64,000 nt of DNA, from contig JBBQJI010000010.1 of NCBI GenBank assembly GCA_038325765.1, positions 1 through 64,000 of the forward strand, given 5' to 3'. Below are positions 30,272-39,398 of this stretch, piece by piece. The notes under the pieces are model-generated. The model was not told the DNA's origin, did no database searches, and worked only from the letters and a program-made list of their open reading frames with translations. The DNA is from Xiheibacterium sp038325765 (GTDB taxonomy: Bacteria; Myxococcota_A; Polyangia; Nannocystales; Nannocystaceae). The position numbers were made by a program, and so were the translations under genes. How positions within the stretch are numbered: position 1 is the first letter of the stretch; the number at the start of each line of letters is the position of its first letter.

Positions 30272-31603
30272 TCAGGTGGTCATGGCAATGCGCTCGGTGA
30301 CGACCGGCGCCACGGCCGGGGCGACGTCGCCGATGTGCATCGCCTCGGCGAGCAGCGCGGCGGCGTGGGCGGCGTGGCCGGCATCGTTGGCGTGGATGCG
30401 TGCGAGCGGGCGGCCTTCGCCCACCGGCTCGCCGATGCCGGCGATCGCGGTGAGGCCGACCGCGAAGTCGATCGCATCTATGGCGTGACGACGTCCGCCA
30501 CCGAGGGCCATCACCGCCAAGCCGACCTTGCGCGCGTCGATGTGGGTGATGAAACCCGGGCGCGCAGGTGCGGCCCCCTGCGTGATCGTGGCGGTCGCCA
30601 GGTGGGCATCGGGTCGCTCGAGCAGATCCGCGGGCCCGCCGAGCGCAGCGACCATCTTGGCGAAGCGCTCGGCAGCGGCGCCCGAGCCCAGCGCCTGCTC
30701 GCACTGCGTCCGCGCCGCGGCGACGTCGGCGGCGAGGCCCGCCTGCGCCAGCAGCTCGGCGCACAGGGCGATGGTGACCTCGCGCAGACGCGGCTCGGTC
30801 GGCTCGCCACGGAGCATGTCGATCGACTCGCGCACCTCGACGGCGTTGCCGGCAGTGCGACCGAGCACCTGGTTCATGTCGGTGATGAGCGCGACGCACG
30901 GCAGGCCCGCGCCACCGGCGACACCGACGATGCTGTGGGCGAGCTCGCGGGCCATGGGCAGGTTGTCCGCGAACGCGCCGGTGCCCCACTTCACGTCCAT
31001 CACCAGGTGCGAGAGCCCGGCGGCGAGCTTCTTCGACAGGATCGACGCGGTGATGAGCGGGATCGATTCCACCGTCGCGGTGACGTCGCGGATCGCATAG
31101 AAGCGCTTGTCGGCCGGCGCGAGGTCGGCGGTCTGGCCGATGATGGCGCAGCCGACCTCCTGCAGCACCCGTCGGAACCGGGCGCTGTCGGGCACGGCGC
31201 AGTAGCCGGGGATCGACTCGAGTTTGTCGAGGGTGCCGCCGGTGTGGCCGAGGCCACGGCCGGAGATCATCGGCACCGCGGCGCCGCAGGCCGCGAGCAG
31301 CGGCGCGAGCACGAGCGAGACCTTGTCGCCCACACCGCCGGTCGAGTGCTTGTCGACGACCGGCCCCGGCAGGTCGGCGCCATGCCAGTCGAGCACGGTG
31401 CCCGAGTGCATCATGGCGCGCGTCAGCGCGACGCGCTCGGCCATGTCCATGCCGCGCAGGAACACCGCCATCGCCAGGGCGGCGACCTGGCCCTCGGTGA
31501 ACGAGCCGTCGACGAGCCCGCGGACGAACGCCCCGATCTCGCCGTCATCGAGGGTGCCGCCGTCACGTTTGCGACGGATGATCTCCTGGGGGAAGTAATC
31601 CAC
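30272..31603 (-). CDS. deoA: thymidine phosphorylase
   Basis: A 443-aa cytoplasmic enzyme that splits thymidine or deoxyuridine with phosphate to give the base and deoxyribose 1-phosphate. The signature KHSTGGVGDKVSL (residues 85-97) and SGRGLGHTGGTLDKLE phosphate/base site are present, as is the MDVKWGTGAF segment. Length matches DeoA. It starts nine bases after the stop of the ALDH16 gene and is the last gene of a deoC-aldehyde dehydrogenase-deoA operon. Convergent with the hypothetical pair. Confidence 0.95.
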   Translation of the reverse strand: MDYFPQEIIRRKRDGGTLDDGEIGAFVRGLVDGSFTEGQVAALAMAVFLRGMDMAERVALTRAMMHSGTVLDWHGADLPGPVVDKHSTGGVGDKVSLVLAPLLAACGAAVPMISGRGLGHTGGTLDKLESIPGYCAVPDSARFRRVLQEVGCAIIGQTADLAPADKRFYAIRDVTATVESIPLITASILSKKLAAGLSHLVMDVKWGTGAFADNLPMARELAHSIVGVAGGAGLPCVALITDMNQVLGRTAGNAVEVRESIDMLRGEPTEPRLREVTIALCAELLAQAGLAADVAAARTQCEQALGSGAAAERFAKMVAALGGPADLLERPDAHLATATITQGAAPARPGFITHIDARKVGLAVMALGGGRRHAIDAIDFAVGLTAIAGIGEPVGEGRPLARIHANDAGHAAHAAALLAEAMHIGDVAPAVAPVVTERIAMTT

Positions 31604-31612
31604 CGCAATGCC

Positions 31613-34042
31613 TCACTCGCCGTAGGGGACCCAGATGTTCTTCACCTGCACCGCCTGGCGCAGGAACTCACGGCCCTCGGACTGTTGCGGATCGAACCAG
31701 TCGCGGCGACGGCCGTAGTTCACCCACGTGCGCTTCATGTTGCCGACGCTGGCGGCCTCGACCAGCGTACTGCCGGGCTTGGGACCGAAGTACCAGACGG
31801 CGTCGACCTCGTCGTGATCCGCGAGCACACGCGCCAGATCGTCGCGGACGCCGGTGACGATGTTGACGACACCACCAGGCACATCCGAGGTGTCGAGCAC
31901 CTGGTAGAGATCGGTCACGGCCAGCGGCCAGCGTTGGGACGGCAGGGCGACCACGCGGTTGCCCATCGCGATGGCAGGGGCGACGAGCGACACGAACCCG
32001 AGCAGCGGGCATTCGTCGGGACACGCGACGCCGACGATGCCGATGGGCTCGTTCATCGCGATGGTCACGTTGCGCACTGGCGGGTTGTGGACCACACCCT
32101 CGAACTTGTCGGCCCATGCGCCGTAGGCGAAAAGCCGAGCGATCGCGGCCTCGACCTCGCGGCCGGCCTGGGCGCCGTCGCCGGTGAGCGCCGTGATGCG
32201 CTCGACGAAGTCGCGTCGACGCGCGTCGAGGTTCTCGGCGATGTAGTAGAGGATCTGGGCGCGGTTGTGGGCGGTGGCGCCGGACCAGCCTGCGGCGGCA
32301 CGCGCAGCCTCGACGGCGTCGCGGATGTCCTTGCGCGTGCCGTCGCCGACCTCGCCGCACAGCGTGCCGTCGGTGCCGAGCACGGCACGGGCGTACGTCG
32401 CGTCGGGCCGCACTTGCTTGCCGCCGATGTAGAGCTTGGGCGTGCGGTCGATCGCCTGCGGGCCGCTGGACTTGGGCAGGTGCACGCCGCCGTCGACGAA
32501 GCCGGGATAGGGGACGGCCGCGGGCGCCTCGGCGTACTGCGGCAACTCGTGGGCGAAGTCGGGCTCGACGTAGGCGTGCATGCCCTCGATGCCGCCCTCG
32601 CGGCCGAAGCCCGACTCGCGGTAGCCACCGAAGCCGCACGCAGCGTCGAACATGTTGGTGCTGTTGACCCACACCACGCCGCACTGCAGGCGGGGCGCGA
32701 TGTCGAGGGCGAGGTTGAGGCTCTCGCTCCACACGCTCGCCGCCAGGCCGTAGCGGGTGTTGTTGGCCAGCTCCACCGCCTCGTCCGGTGTCCGGAACGT
32801 CATCGACACCAGCACGGGGCCGAAGATCTCTTCTTGGACGACGTTCGACGCCGGGTGGACGTCGGTGAACAAGGTCGGCGGATAGAAACAGCCGGTGGTG
32901 GGCAGCGCCCTGGGATGGCCGGCCGCAGCCCACGAGGGCTGCCACATCGTGCCGCCTTCGGCGACGCCCTGCTTGACGAGGGCATCGATGCGCTGCAGCT
33001 GCACGGGCGCCACGATCGCACCGATGTCGACGCACTTGTCGAGGGGCTCGCCCACCCGCAGCGTCTCCATGCGCGCCCGCAGCTTGGCGATGAATGCCGG
33101 CGCGACGTCCTCTTGCACGAGCAGTCGCGAGCCGGCGCAGCACACCTGGCCCTGGTTGAACCAGATGGCGTCGACGACGCCCTCGACGGCGCTGTCGAGG
33201 TCGGCGTCGTTGAAGACGATGAAGGGTGACTTGCCGCCGAGCTCGAGGGTGAGGTGCTTGCCCGAACCGGCGGTGGCGCGGCGGATGATGCGACCGACGT
33301 CGGTCGATCCGGTGAACGCGATCTTGTCGACGCCGGGGTGCTCGACCAGGGCCGCGCCGGTGCTGCCGTCGCCGGTGATGATGTTGACCACGCCCGGGGG
33401 CAGCCCGGCGCGATCGATGAGCTCGCACAGCAAGAGCGCCGACAGCGGCGTGAACTCGGCGGGCTTGAGCACGACGGTGTTACCCGCGGCGATCGCCGGC
33501 GCGATCTTCCACGCCAGCATCAGCAGCGGGAAATTCCACGGGATGATCTGCCCCACGACGCCGAGCGCACGATGACCGCGCAGCTCGGTGTCCATGAGCT
33601 GGGCCCAGCCGGCGTGGTGGTAGAAGTGGCGCGCGACCAGGGGGATGTCGATGTCGCGACTCTCGCGGATCGGTTTACCGTTGTCGATGGTCTCGACCAC
33701 CGACAGCAGCCGGGCATGGCGCTGGACCAGCCGCGCGATCGCATAGAGGTGACGGGCGCGGACGGTGCCGGGCAGGGCGGCCCAGCCGGGTTGGGCGGCG
33801 CGGGCCGCTGCGACGGCGGCATCGACGTCGGCGGCGTCGGCTTGGGCGATCGTGGCCAGCTCGCGGTTGCAGCTGGGATCGAGGGTCGCGAAGTAGCCGC
33901 CGGCGGCAGGCGCCACCATGCGCCCGCCGTAGTACAGATCGAACCTGCGGCCGTGGCTCTGCAGCCAGGCGTGCGCGGCGGAGGCGGACTCCGGTGCGGG
34001 TCCGTACTCCATGCTCTCGTAGATCTCGGCGACGCTGACCAT
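31613..34042 (-). CDS. two-domain aldehyde dehydrogenase, ALDH16-type
   Basis: An 809-aa NAD(P)-dependent aldehyde dehydrogenase with two ALDH units. The first (about 35-510) is catalytic: IIPWN (Asn170), LELGGKSPF (Glu267) and FNQGQVCCAGSR (nucleophile aligned with Cys301), then EEIFGPVL. The second (about 525-805) keeps the fold but has no catalytic cysteine at the equivalent position. This layout is that of the ALDH16 family, in which bacterial members are active. In the deoC-deoA operon it should oxidise acetaldehyde released by DeoC to acetate. The start at 34042 leaves 49 bases after deoC; the frame extends to 34138 but would overlap deoC. Confidence 0.92.
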   Translation of the reverse strand: MVSVAEIYESMEYGPAPESASAAHAWLQSHGRRFDLYYGGRMVAPAAGGYFATLDPSCNRELATIAQADAADVDAAVAAARAAQPGWAALPGTVRARHLYAIARLVQRHARLLSVVETIDNGKPIRESRDIDIPLVARHFYHHAGWAQLMDTELRGHRALGVVGQIIPWNFPLLMLAWKIAPAIAAGNTVVLKPAEFTPLSALLLCELIDRAGLPPGVVNIITGDGSTGAALVEHPGVDKIAFTGSTDVGRIIRRATAGSGKHLTLELGGKSPFIVFNDADLDSAVEGVVDAIWFNQGQVCCAGSRLLVQEDVAPAFIAKLRARMETLRVGEPLDKCVDIGAIVAPVQLQRIDALVKQGVAEGGTMWQPSWAAAGHPRALPTTGCFYPPTLFTDVHPASNVVQEEIFGPVLVSMTFRTPDEAVELANNTRYGLAASVWSESLNLALDIAPRLQCGVVWVNSTNMFDAACGFGGYRESGFGREGGIEGMHAYVEPDFAHELPQYAEAPAAVPYPGFVDGGVHLPKSSGPQAIDRTPKLYIGGKQVRPDATYARAVLGTDGTLCGEVGDGTRKDIRDAVEAARAAAGWSGATAHNRAQILYYIAENLDARRRDFVERITALTGDGAQAGREVEAAIARLFAYGAWADKFEGVVHNPPVRNVTIAMNEPIGIVGVACPDECPLLGFVSLVAPAIAMGNRVVALPSQRWPLAVTDLYQVLDTSDVPGGVVNIVTGVRDDLARVLADHDEVDAVWYFGPKPGSTLVEAASVGNMKRTWVNYGRRRDWFDPQQSEGREFLRQAVQVKNIWVPYGE

Positions 34043-34091
34043 GACGACCTCGGACGCGGGTGGGGCCGCGCCGGGGGAGTGTGCCGCAAAA

Positions 34092-35120
34092 TCAGGCGAG
34101 CGGGTGGCGGTACGCGGCCGAGTAGCGGCCGGTGACATGGTGCTCGAGCTGGCGCTCGATGTCGGTGAGCAGGCTCGATGCGCCGAAGCGGAACAGCTCG
34201 GGATCGAGCCACGCCCGGCCGAGCTCGTCCTTCATGAGCGCGAGGTACACGAGCGCCTGCTTGGCCTGGCTGATGCCGCCTGCGGGCTTGAAGCCGATCT
34301 CGACGCCGGTCTGCTCGAGATACGCGCGGATCATGCGGACCATCACCAGGCTCACCGGCAAGGTCGCGTTGGTCGACTCCTTGCCGGTCGAGGTCTTGAT
34401 GAAATCGGCGCCGGCCATCATGCACACCAAGCTCGCGCGGGCGACGTTGCGGAGCACCCGCAGATCGCCGGTGGCGAGGATGGTCTTCATGTGCGCGTGC
34501 CCGCAGGCCTCCCGGAACGCCTTGACCTCGTCGTACATCGCCTGCCAGTTGCCGGTGAACAGGTGGGCGCGGGTGATGACGATGTCGATCTCCTGGGCGC
34601 CGGCCCGCACGCTCGCTTCGATCTCGCGGATGCGCTCGGGCAGCGGCGACAGGCCGGCGGGGAAGCCCGTCGACACCGCGGCCACCGGGATGCCGCTGCC
34701 CTCCAGCGCGGCGACGGCCGTCTCCACCATCTCGTGGTAGACGCACACGGCGCCCACGCGCACATCGAGCCCGCCGATGCCCAGGGCGTCGATGAGGTGC
34801 TGCTCGATGGGGCGGCGCGCTTTGGCGCACAGCCGCTGCACGCGGCCGGCGGTGTCGTCGCCCTGCAGCGTGGTGAGGTCCATCAGCCGGATCGCGCGGA
34901 GCAACCACGCGGCCTGCCAGTCCTTCTTGACGCCGCGGCGGGGGCCGAGCGTGGCGGCGCGGCGCTCGACCGCGCTGCGGTTGACGCGGACGTCACGGAC
35001 CCAGTCGAGCTGCAGCGGCATGCCGGGGTTGCGCCGATGCTCGCGCGGCACCTCGGGGGTGGGATCGGGCACGGGTCGGATTTGCCCGGCACTGGGGCTG
35101 CTCTTGTCGCCTGGAACCAT
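34092..35120 (-). CDS. deoC: deoxyribose-phosphate aldolase
   Basis: A 342-aa class I aldolase that cleaves deoxyribose 5-phosphate into acetaldehyde and glyceraldehyde 3-phosphate. The Schiff-base lysine is Lys242 in FIKTSTGK, with Lys278 in GFKPAGGI as its partner, and EIDIVI carries the catalytic aspartate. At 342 aa it belongs to the longer, eukaryote-like branch rather than the 250-aa E. coli type. It heads the deoC-ALDH16-deoA operon. The exact start is uncertain: Met34 is a possible alternative that would remove a Pro-rich leader. No phosphopentomutase gene (needed to link deoA to deoC) is in the window. Confidence 0.93.
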   Translation of the reverse strand: MVPGDKSSPSAGQIRPVPDPTPEVPREHRRNPGMPLQLDWVRDVRVNRSAVERRAATLGPRRGVKKDWQAAWLLRAIRLMDLTTLQGDDTAGRVQRLCAKARRPIEQHLIDALGIGGLDVRVGAVCVYHEMVETAVAALEGSGIPVAAVSTGFPAGLSPLPERIREIEASVRAGAQEIDIVITRAHLFTGNWQAMYDEVKAFREACGHAHMKTILATGDLRVLRNVARASLVCMMAGADFIKTSTGKESTNATLPVSLVMVRMIRAYLEQTGVEIGFKPAGGISQAKQALVYLALMKDELGRAWLDPELFRFGASSLLTDIERQLEHHVTGRYSAAYRHPLA

Positions 35121-35238
35121 GCGCCCGGCGAGTCTGCCGGATCAACGCCGGGCCGAGAAGGGGTCCACGCCATGGGCGTCGCAGCCGGCGCCTGGCCGTG
35201 GATATCGCCTTCGATCGGCCGATGCCCGTGACCGATGT

Positions 35239-35874
35239 TCAGTCGAACAACCACGACACGACGCCGGCGCCGACGTAGCTCTCGAGCGCGATGAGCGGCA
35301 GCACGCCGATCGCGGTGGCGGCGAGGAACGGCACGATGCGCACCTTCGAGACGCCGAGCATCAACTGCATGGGGCCGAACGTGAAGAGCATCAGCCGCAT
35401 CACGAGCACCGTGCGAAATCCGTGGGTGGCCAGCGCCTTGTCCCACTTGTGTAGGCGCTTGGGCAGCCGCCGTTGCACCCAATCGCGACCCATCCAGCGC
35501 GCGAAGTAGAACGCAAAGACGCTCGAGAGCATGGTGCCGATCCACGACAGCGCCATGCCGACCGGTGGCGACCACACCAGCGTCGCGGCGACGATGAACA
35601 CGTGGGCCGAGAAGCCAAAGGGCTGCAGCACGGCGAAGGCGAGCACGAACGCCAGCGGACCCCACGGCCCCGACTCGAGCAGACGCGACTTGAGCGCGGA
35701 GGCCGTCAGCGTGCCGGGGCCGCCGAGTACCAACGTGGTGATGATGGCCGCGACGACCAGCACGCCGATGCCGACGCGCAACCAGCGGCCGCGACGACGT
35801 CGGCGCGACGTGGCCTCGACAAGCCGCGCCCCGCTCTGCTCTGCGCCCGTGGCCTCGTCACGCTTCTCCTCCAT
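35239..35874 (-). CDS. TVP38/TMEM64 family membrane protein
   Basis: A 211-aa inner-membrane protein of the TVP38/TMEM64 (DedA-like, VTT domain) superfamily. After a charged N-terminus and a first helix (about 32-50), the core has a reentrant FVLAFAVLQPFGFSAHVF segment, a helix with SWIGTMLSSVFAFYFARWMGRD and an RLMLFTFGPMQLMLGVSKV segment, all characteristic of the domain. Family members are lipid scramblases or envelope-homeostasis proteins; the function here is not known. It starts six bases after the stop of a 75-aa gene. Confidence 0.85.
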   Translation of the reverse strand: MEEKRDEATGAEQSGARLVEATSRRRRRGRWLRVGIGVLVVAAIITTLVLGGPGTLTASALKSRLLESGPWGPLAFVLAFAVLQPFGFSAHVFIVAATLVWSPPVGMALSWIGTMLSSVFAFYFARWMGRDWVQRRLPKRLHKWDKALATHGFRTVLVMRLMLFTFGPMQLMLGVSKVRIVPFLAATAIGVLPLIALESYVGAGVVSWLFD

Positions 35875-35880
35875 TGGTGC

Positions 35881-36108
35881 TCAGGCCGCGCGGACCTGCA
35901 ACACCTCGGCGAGCGCGGCGGTCAGGGCGTCGACCGATGGTCGCACAAACGTCCCCAGGGCGCGCCAGTGGGACACGGGGCCGGCGGCATCGGCGAGCGC
36001 GGGCGTCGTGTGCCACAGCCGTCCGTACGGATCGAGCCACACCGTGCGCGGACCGACCAGCGGTTGAAGGCTCTGGACCACCATCTCGAGCTCGCGTGTG
36101 GAAGGCAT
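35881..36108 (-). CDS. small hypothetical protein (75 aa)
   Basis: A 75-aa protein starting with MPSTRELEMVVQ. It has a WLDPYGRLWHTT centre that looks like a beta-hairpin and an alanine-rich C-terminal helix. Neither signal peptide nor membrane helix is present. Its stop is six bases before the TVP38 start, and rlmN ends 58 bases upstream on the same strand, so position in an operon supports it. No family is recognised and the start is uncertain. Confidence 0.5.
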   Translation of the reverse strand: MPSTRELEMVVQSLQPLVGPRTVWLDPYGRLWHTTPALADAAGPVSHWRALGTFVRPSVDALTAALAEVLQVRAA

Positions 36109-36166
36109 GTCGAAAATTCTGACACGGCGCGGCACTGCGCCCAAAAAACCGGCCCGATGGGAGGGA

Positions 36167-37240
36167 TCACGGGGCGAGCGTCAACCGGCGCTCGCGGCGA
36201 GCAGTGGCCGTCGCGAGCTGGCCGCAGGCGCCCGCGACGTCGGTGCCCCGTGATTTCCGCACGGTCACCAGGCAGCCCTCGGCCTTCAGCAGGCGCACGA
36301 ACGTGGCGGTGTGATCGTCAGTGGGGCGGGCGAACGCGCCAGTGTCGAACGGATTCCACGGGATTACGTTGACGTTGTGGCGTAGGCCGCGGGCGAACGC
36401 GCCGAGGCGCTGCGCATCCTCGGGCTCGTCGTTCTGGCCGGCGAGCAGCACGTACTCGAGCGTGATCTTCTCGTGGGAGCGCAGCGGGAACGCGCCCAGG
36501 GCCTCGCGCAGCGCCGCCAGTGAATTGCTGCGGGTCACCGGCATGATGCGGCTGCGCGCGGCATCCGTGGTGGCGTTGACCGACAGCGCCAGCGTGGGCC
36601 GGACCTCGGCGCCCGCGAGCGCGACGATGCCGGCGACCAACCCGGAGGTCGACACGGTGACGCGTCCAGGCGGCAGTCCCAGGCCCGCCGGATCGCACAG
36701 GATCCGCACCGCCCGCAGCACCGCGGTGAGATTGTGCAGCGGCTCGCCCATGCCCATGAACACCACCGAGACGCGGTGCGAGTCCACGGGCCCGAGGGCG
36801 AGCAGCGTCGCGAACACCTGGCCGACAATCTCGTGCGCCGCGAGGTTGCGGACGAGTCCCATCTGCGCGGTGCGACAGAACGTGCAGCCCATCGCGCAGC
36901 CGACCTGGCTCGAGATGCACAGCGTGACCCGTGGGCTCTTCACGGCGCGGGGCATGTGCACGGCCTCGACGCGGGCGCCGTCGTCGAGCGCGAACACCAG
37001 CTTGGTCGCGCCGTCATCCGAGGCTTCGCGGCCGACGATCGTCGGCAGCCGCAGATCGAACTCGCGCGCCACAGTCTCGCGGACGCTGCGCCCGAGCACG
37101 GGGGCGCGGTGCCCTGCAGCGTCGGTGCCCCATTTCCCCACGCGGTGCAGTGCGCCGAACAGATGCGCAGCGGATCCGGGCAGCCCGCGGGCAGCGAGCT
37201 CGTCGGCGGTGAGATCGCAGAACGAGGGCAGGGTGGACAT
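36167..37240 (-). CDS. rlmN: 23S rRNA (adenine(2503)-C(2))-methyltransferase RlmN
   Basis: A 357-aa radical-SAM enzyme that methylates A2503 of 23S rRNA (and A37 of some tRNAs). The iron-sulfur ligands lie in CAMGCTFC (Cys115, Cys119, Cys122). VVFMGMGEPLHN, the IPWNPF segment and the C-terminal resolving cysteine in RGTDVAGACGQ (Cys339) are all present. The SRGTDVAGACGQL end is shared with RlmN rather than Cfr. Its start is divergent from the CysN-CysC fusion gene with about 190 bases between. Regulation is not evident. Confidence 0.94.
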   Translation of the reverse strand: MSTLPSFCDLTADELAARGLPGSAAHLFGALHRVGKWGTDAAGHRAPVLGRSVRETVAREFDLRLPTIVGREASDDGATKLVFALDDGARVEAVHMPRAVKSPRVTLCISSQVGCAMGCTFCRTAQMGLVRNLAAHEIVGQVFATLLALGPVDSHRVSVVFMGMGEPLHNLTAVLRAVRILCDPAGLGLPPGRVTVSTSGLVAGIVALAGAEVRPTLALSVNATTDAARSRIMPVTRSNSLAALREALGAFPLRSHEKITLEYVLLAGQNDEPEDAQRLGAFARGLRHNVNVIPWNPFDTGAFARPTDDHTATFVRLLKAEGCLVTVRKSRGTDVAGACGQLATATARRERRLTLAP

Positions 37241-37430
37241 CGCGCGCGTCGTCGACGGGCGACTCTAGCAGGCGGACAGCGGCGAGCGCAGGGGACAGCG
37301 ACCGGACGAAGCTGGTAGCGTGCGGAGCCCGCTGCGACCCGCTGGCCGGGGCGATCCAGAGCGACGCCGACACAGTGCCGTGCCCGCGACCTCGAGAGCG
37401 AGAGAACGCCGCACCCCGACGCGCACAGCC

Positions 37431-39383
37431 ATGGCATCCGCCACCGAGCCCCCCGCCACCGACGATGGCAACCCGCAGGCCCCCGGCCTGCTGCGGTTCA
37501 TCACCTGCGGCAGCGTCGACGCCGGCACGAGCACGCTCGTCGACCGGTTGCGCCAGGGGTCCTCGCCTCAACGGGAGTCTGGGCGGGTGCCGGACGACCC
37601 GCCCGCGGCGCTGGCGGCCGCCTCGCGGCGTTCGGGGACCTCGGGCGCCGCCGTCGATCTGGCGCCGCGCGTCGATGGCCTCGCCGCCGAGCGCGAGCAG
37701 GGCATCACCATCGACGTCGCCTACCGCGACTTCGCCACCGCGCGCCGCGCCTTCCTCGTCGCCGACATCCCGGGGCACGAGCAGCACACCCGCACCATGA
37801 TCAACACCGCGTCGACGGCCGATGTCGCGGTGCTGCTGGTGGACGCCCGCAGAGGCGTGCTCACCCAGACCCGGCGACACGCCTATCTCGCGGCGCTCAT
37901 CGGCGTGGGGCGCATCGTGCTCGCGGTCAACAAGATGGACCTGGTCGAGCACGACCAGGCCATCTACGACGCGATCGTCACCGAGTTCACCGCTTTCGCC
38001 GCGTCGATCGGCGTCGCCGAAGTCGAGGCGGTCCCGGTGTCGGCGCTGGTCGGCGACAACGTCGTGACCGCGAGCGAGCGCATGCGGTGGTACGTCGGGC
38101 CGACGCTGCTGGCGGTGCTCGAGGCTGCGCCCGTGGACTCCGAACGCCTCGTCGGCGGCGCCTTCCGCCTGCCCGTGGCGTGGGTCGACGGCCCGCGCCC
38201 CGAGCTCCACGGCTACGCCGGGACCATCGCGGGCGGCCGCATCGCGACCGGCGATCGCGTGCGGGTGCAACCGTCGGGGCGCGAGAGCACCGTGGCCCGC
38301 GTCATCACCCCCGCGGGCGACACCGCGCACGCGGTGGCCGGGCAGGCGGTCACCCTCACCTTGCGCGACGAGATCGACATCACGCGCGGCGAAGTGATCT
38401 CGCGGGCGGACGATCCCGCCGAGGTCGCCGACCAGTTCGAGGCCACGGTGGTGTGGATGGCCGACGAGCCGCTGCTGCCGAGCCGGCCCTATCTGCTGGA
38501 GATCGGCACCCGCACCGTGAACGCGACGGTGACCGATCTCAAGTACGCGATCAACGTCAACTCGCTCGAGCACCTCGCCGCCAAGACCCTCGGGCTCGAC
38601 GAGATCGGCGTGTGCAACCTGGCGCTCGATCGACCGGTCGCCTTCGATCCCTACACCACGAACCGCACCACCGGCGGCTTCATCATCATCGACCGGATGA
38701 CCGACGGCACCGTCGGCGCCGGGATGCTGCACTTCGCGCTGCGACGGTCGCACAACATCCACCTGCAGGCGGTGGACGTGAACAAGCGGTCGCGGGCCGA
38801 GCTCAAGGGCCAGCGCCCCTGCGTGCTGTGGTTCACCGGGCTGTCGGGCGCGGGCAAGTCGACCGTCGCCAACCTCGTCGAGAAGCGCCTCTTCGCGCTC
38901 GGCCGCCACACCTACCTGCTCGACGGCGACAACGTGCGCCATGGGCTCAACCGCAACCTCGGCTTCACCGAGGCCGATCGGGTCGAGAACATCCGCCGCG
39001 CCGCCGAGGTCGCGAAGCTGATGGTCGACGCCGGGCTGATCGTGCTCACGGCGTTCATCTCGCCGTTCGAGGCCGAGCGGGCGATGGCGCGGCGGTTGTT
39101 CGCGCCCGGCGAGTTCCTCGAGATCCACGTCGACACGCCGCTGCACGTGGCCGAGCGCCGCGACGTGAAGGGCCTGTACAAGAAGGCGCGGGCCGGCGAG
39201 CTGCGTAATTTCACCGGCATCGACTCGCCCTACGAGATCCCCGCGGCGCCCGAGCTGTCGCTCGACACCGTCGGCACCACGCCACAGCAGGCAGCCGATC
39301 TGGTGATCGCGAAGATGGTCGAGCTCGGCCTCGTCGACGCGGGGCTCGTCGCCGCCGGGCCTGTCGCTCTGCCGCCCAGCTGA
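37431..39383 (+). CDS. CysN-CysC fusion with altered GTPase P-loop
   Basis: A 650-aa fusion of a sulfate adenylyltransferase large subunit (GTPase, about 20-450) and adenylylsulfate kinase (about 465-635). The kinase half is intact: GLSGAGKST P-loop and DGDNVRHGLNRNLGF. In the GTPase half the P-loop reads GSVDAGTST: threonine 33 (codon 37527-37529) stands where CysN has the nucleotide-binding lysine (GxxxxGKST). The next switch reads DIPGHEQ instead of DTPGHEQ, whereas NKMDLV is normal. No cysD is adjacent on either side. The GTPase may therefore be inactive or use another cofactor, leaving a working APS kinase. The start ATG at 37431 is chosen because the GTPase fold begins soon after. Confidence 0.85.
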   Translation: MASATEPPATDDGNPQAPGLLRFITCGSVDAGTSTLVDRLRQGSSPQRESGRVPDDPPAALAAASRRSGTSGAAVDLAPRVDGLAAEREQGITIDVAYRDFATARRAFLVADIPGHEQHTRTMINTASTADVAVLLVDARRGVLTQTRRHAYLAALIGVGRIVLAVNKMDLVEHDQAIYDAIVTEFTAFAASIGVAEVEAVPVSALVGDNVVTASERMRWYVGPTLLAVLEAAPVDSERLVGGAFRLPVAWVDGPRPELHGYAGTIAGGRIATGDRVRVQPSGRESTVARVITPAGDTAHAVAGQAVTLTLRDEIDITRGEVISRADDPAEVADQFEATVVWMADEPLLPSRPYLLEIGTRTVNATVTDLKYAINVNSLEHLAAKTLGLDEIGVCNLALDRPVAFDPYTTNRTTGGFIIIDRMTDGTVGAGMLHFALRRSHNIHLQAVDVNKRSRAELKGQRPCVLWFTGLSGAGKSTVANLVEKRLFALGRHTYLLDGDNVRHGLNRNLGFTEADRVENIRRAAEVAKLMVDAGLIVLTAFISPFEAERAMARRLFAPGEFLEIHVDTPLHVAERRDVKGLYKKARAGELRNFTGIDSPYEIPAAPELSLDTVGTTPQQAADLVIAKMVELGLVDAGLVAAGPVALPPS

Positions 39384-39398
39384 GGCGACTGCGGCAGT

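Noticed and set aside
30335..33229. 964-aa plus-strand open frame
   Set aside because: It is antisense to deoA and ALDH16, both certain; composition is that of a reverse frame.
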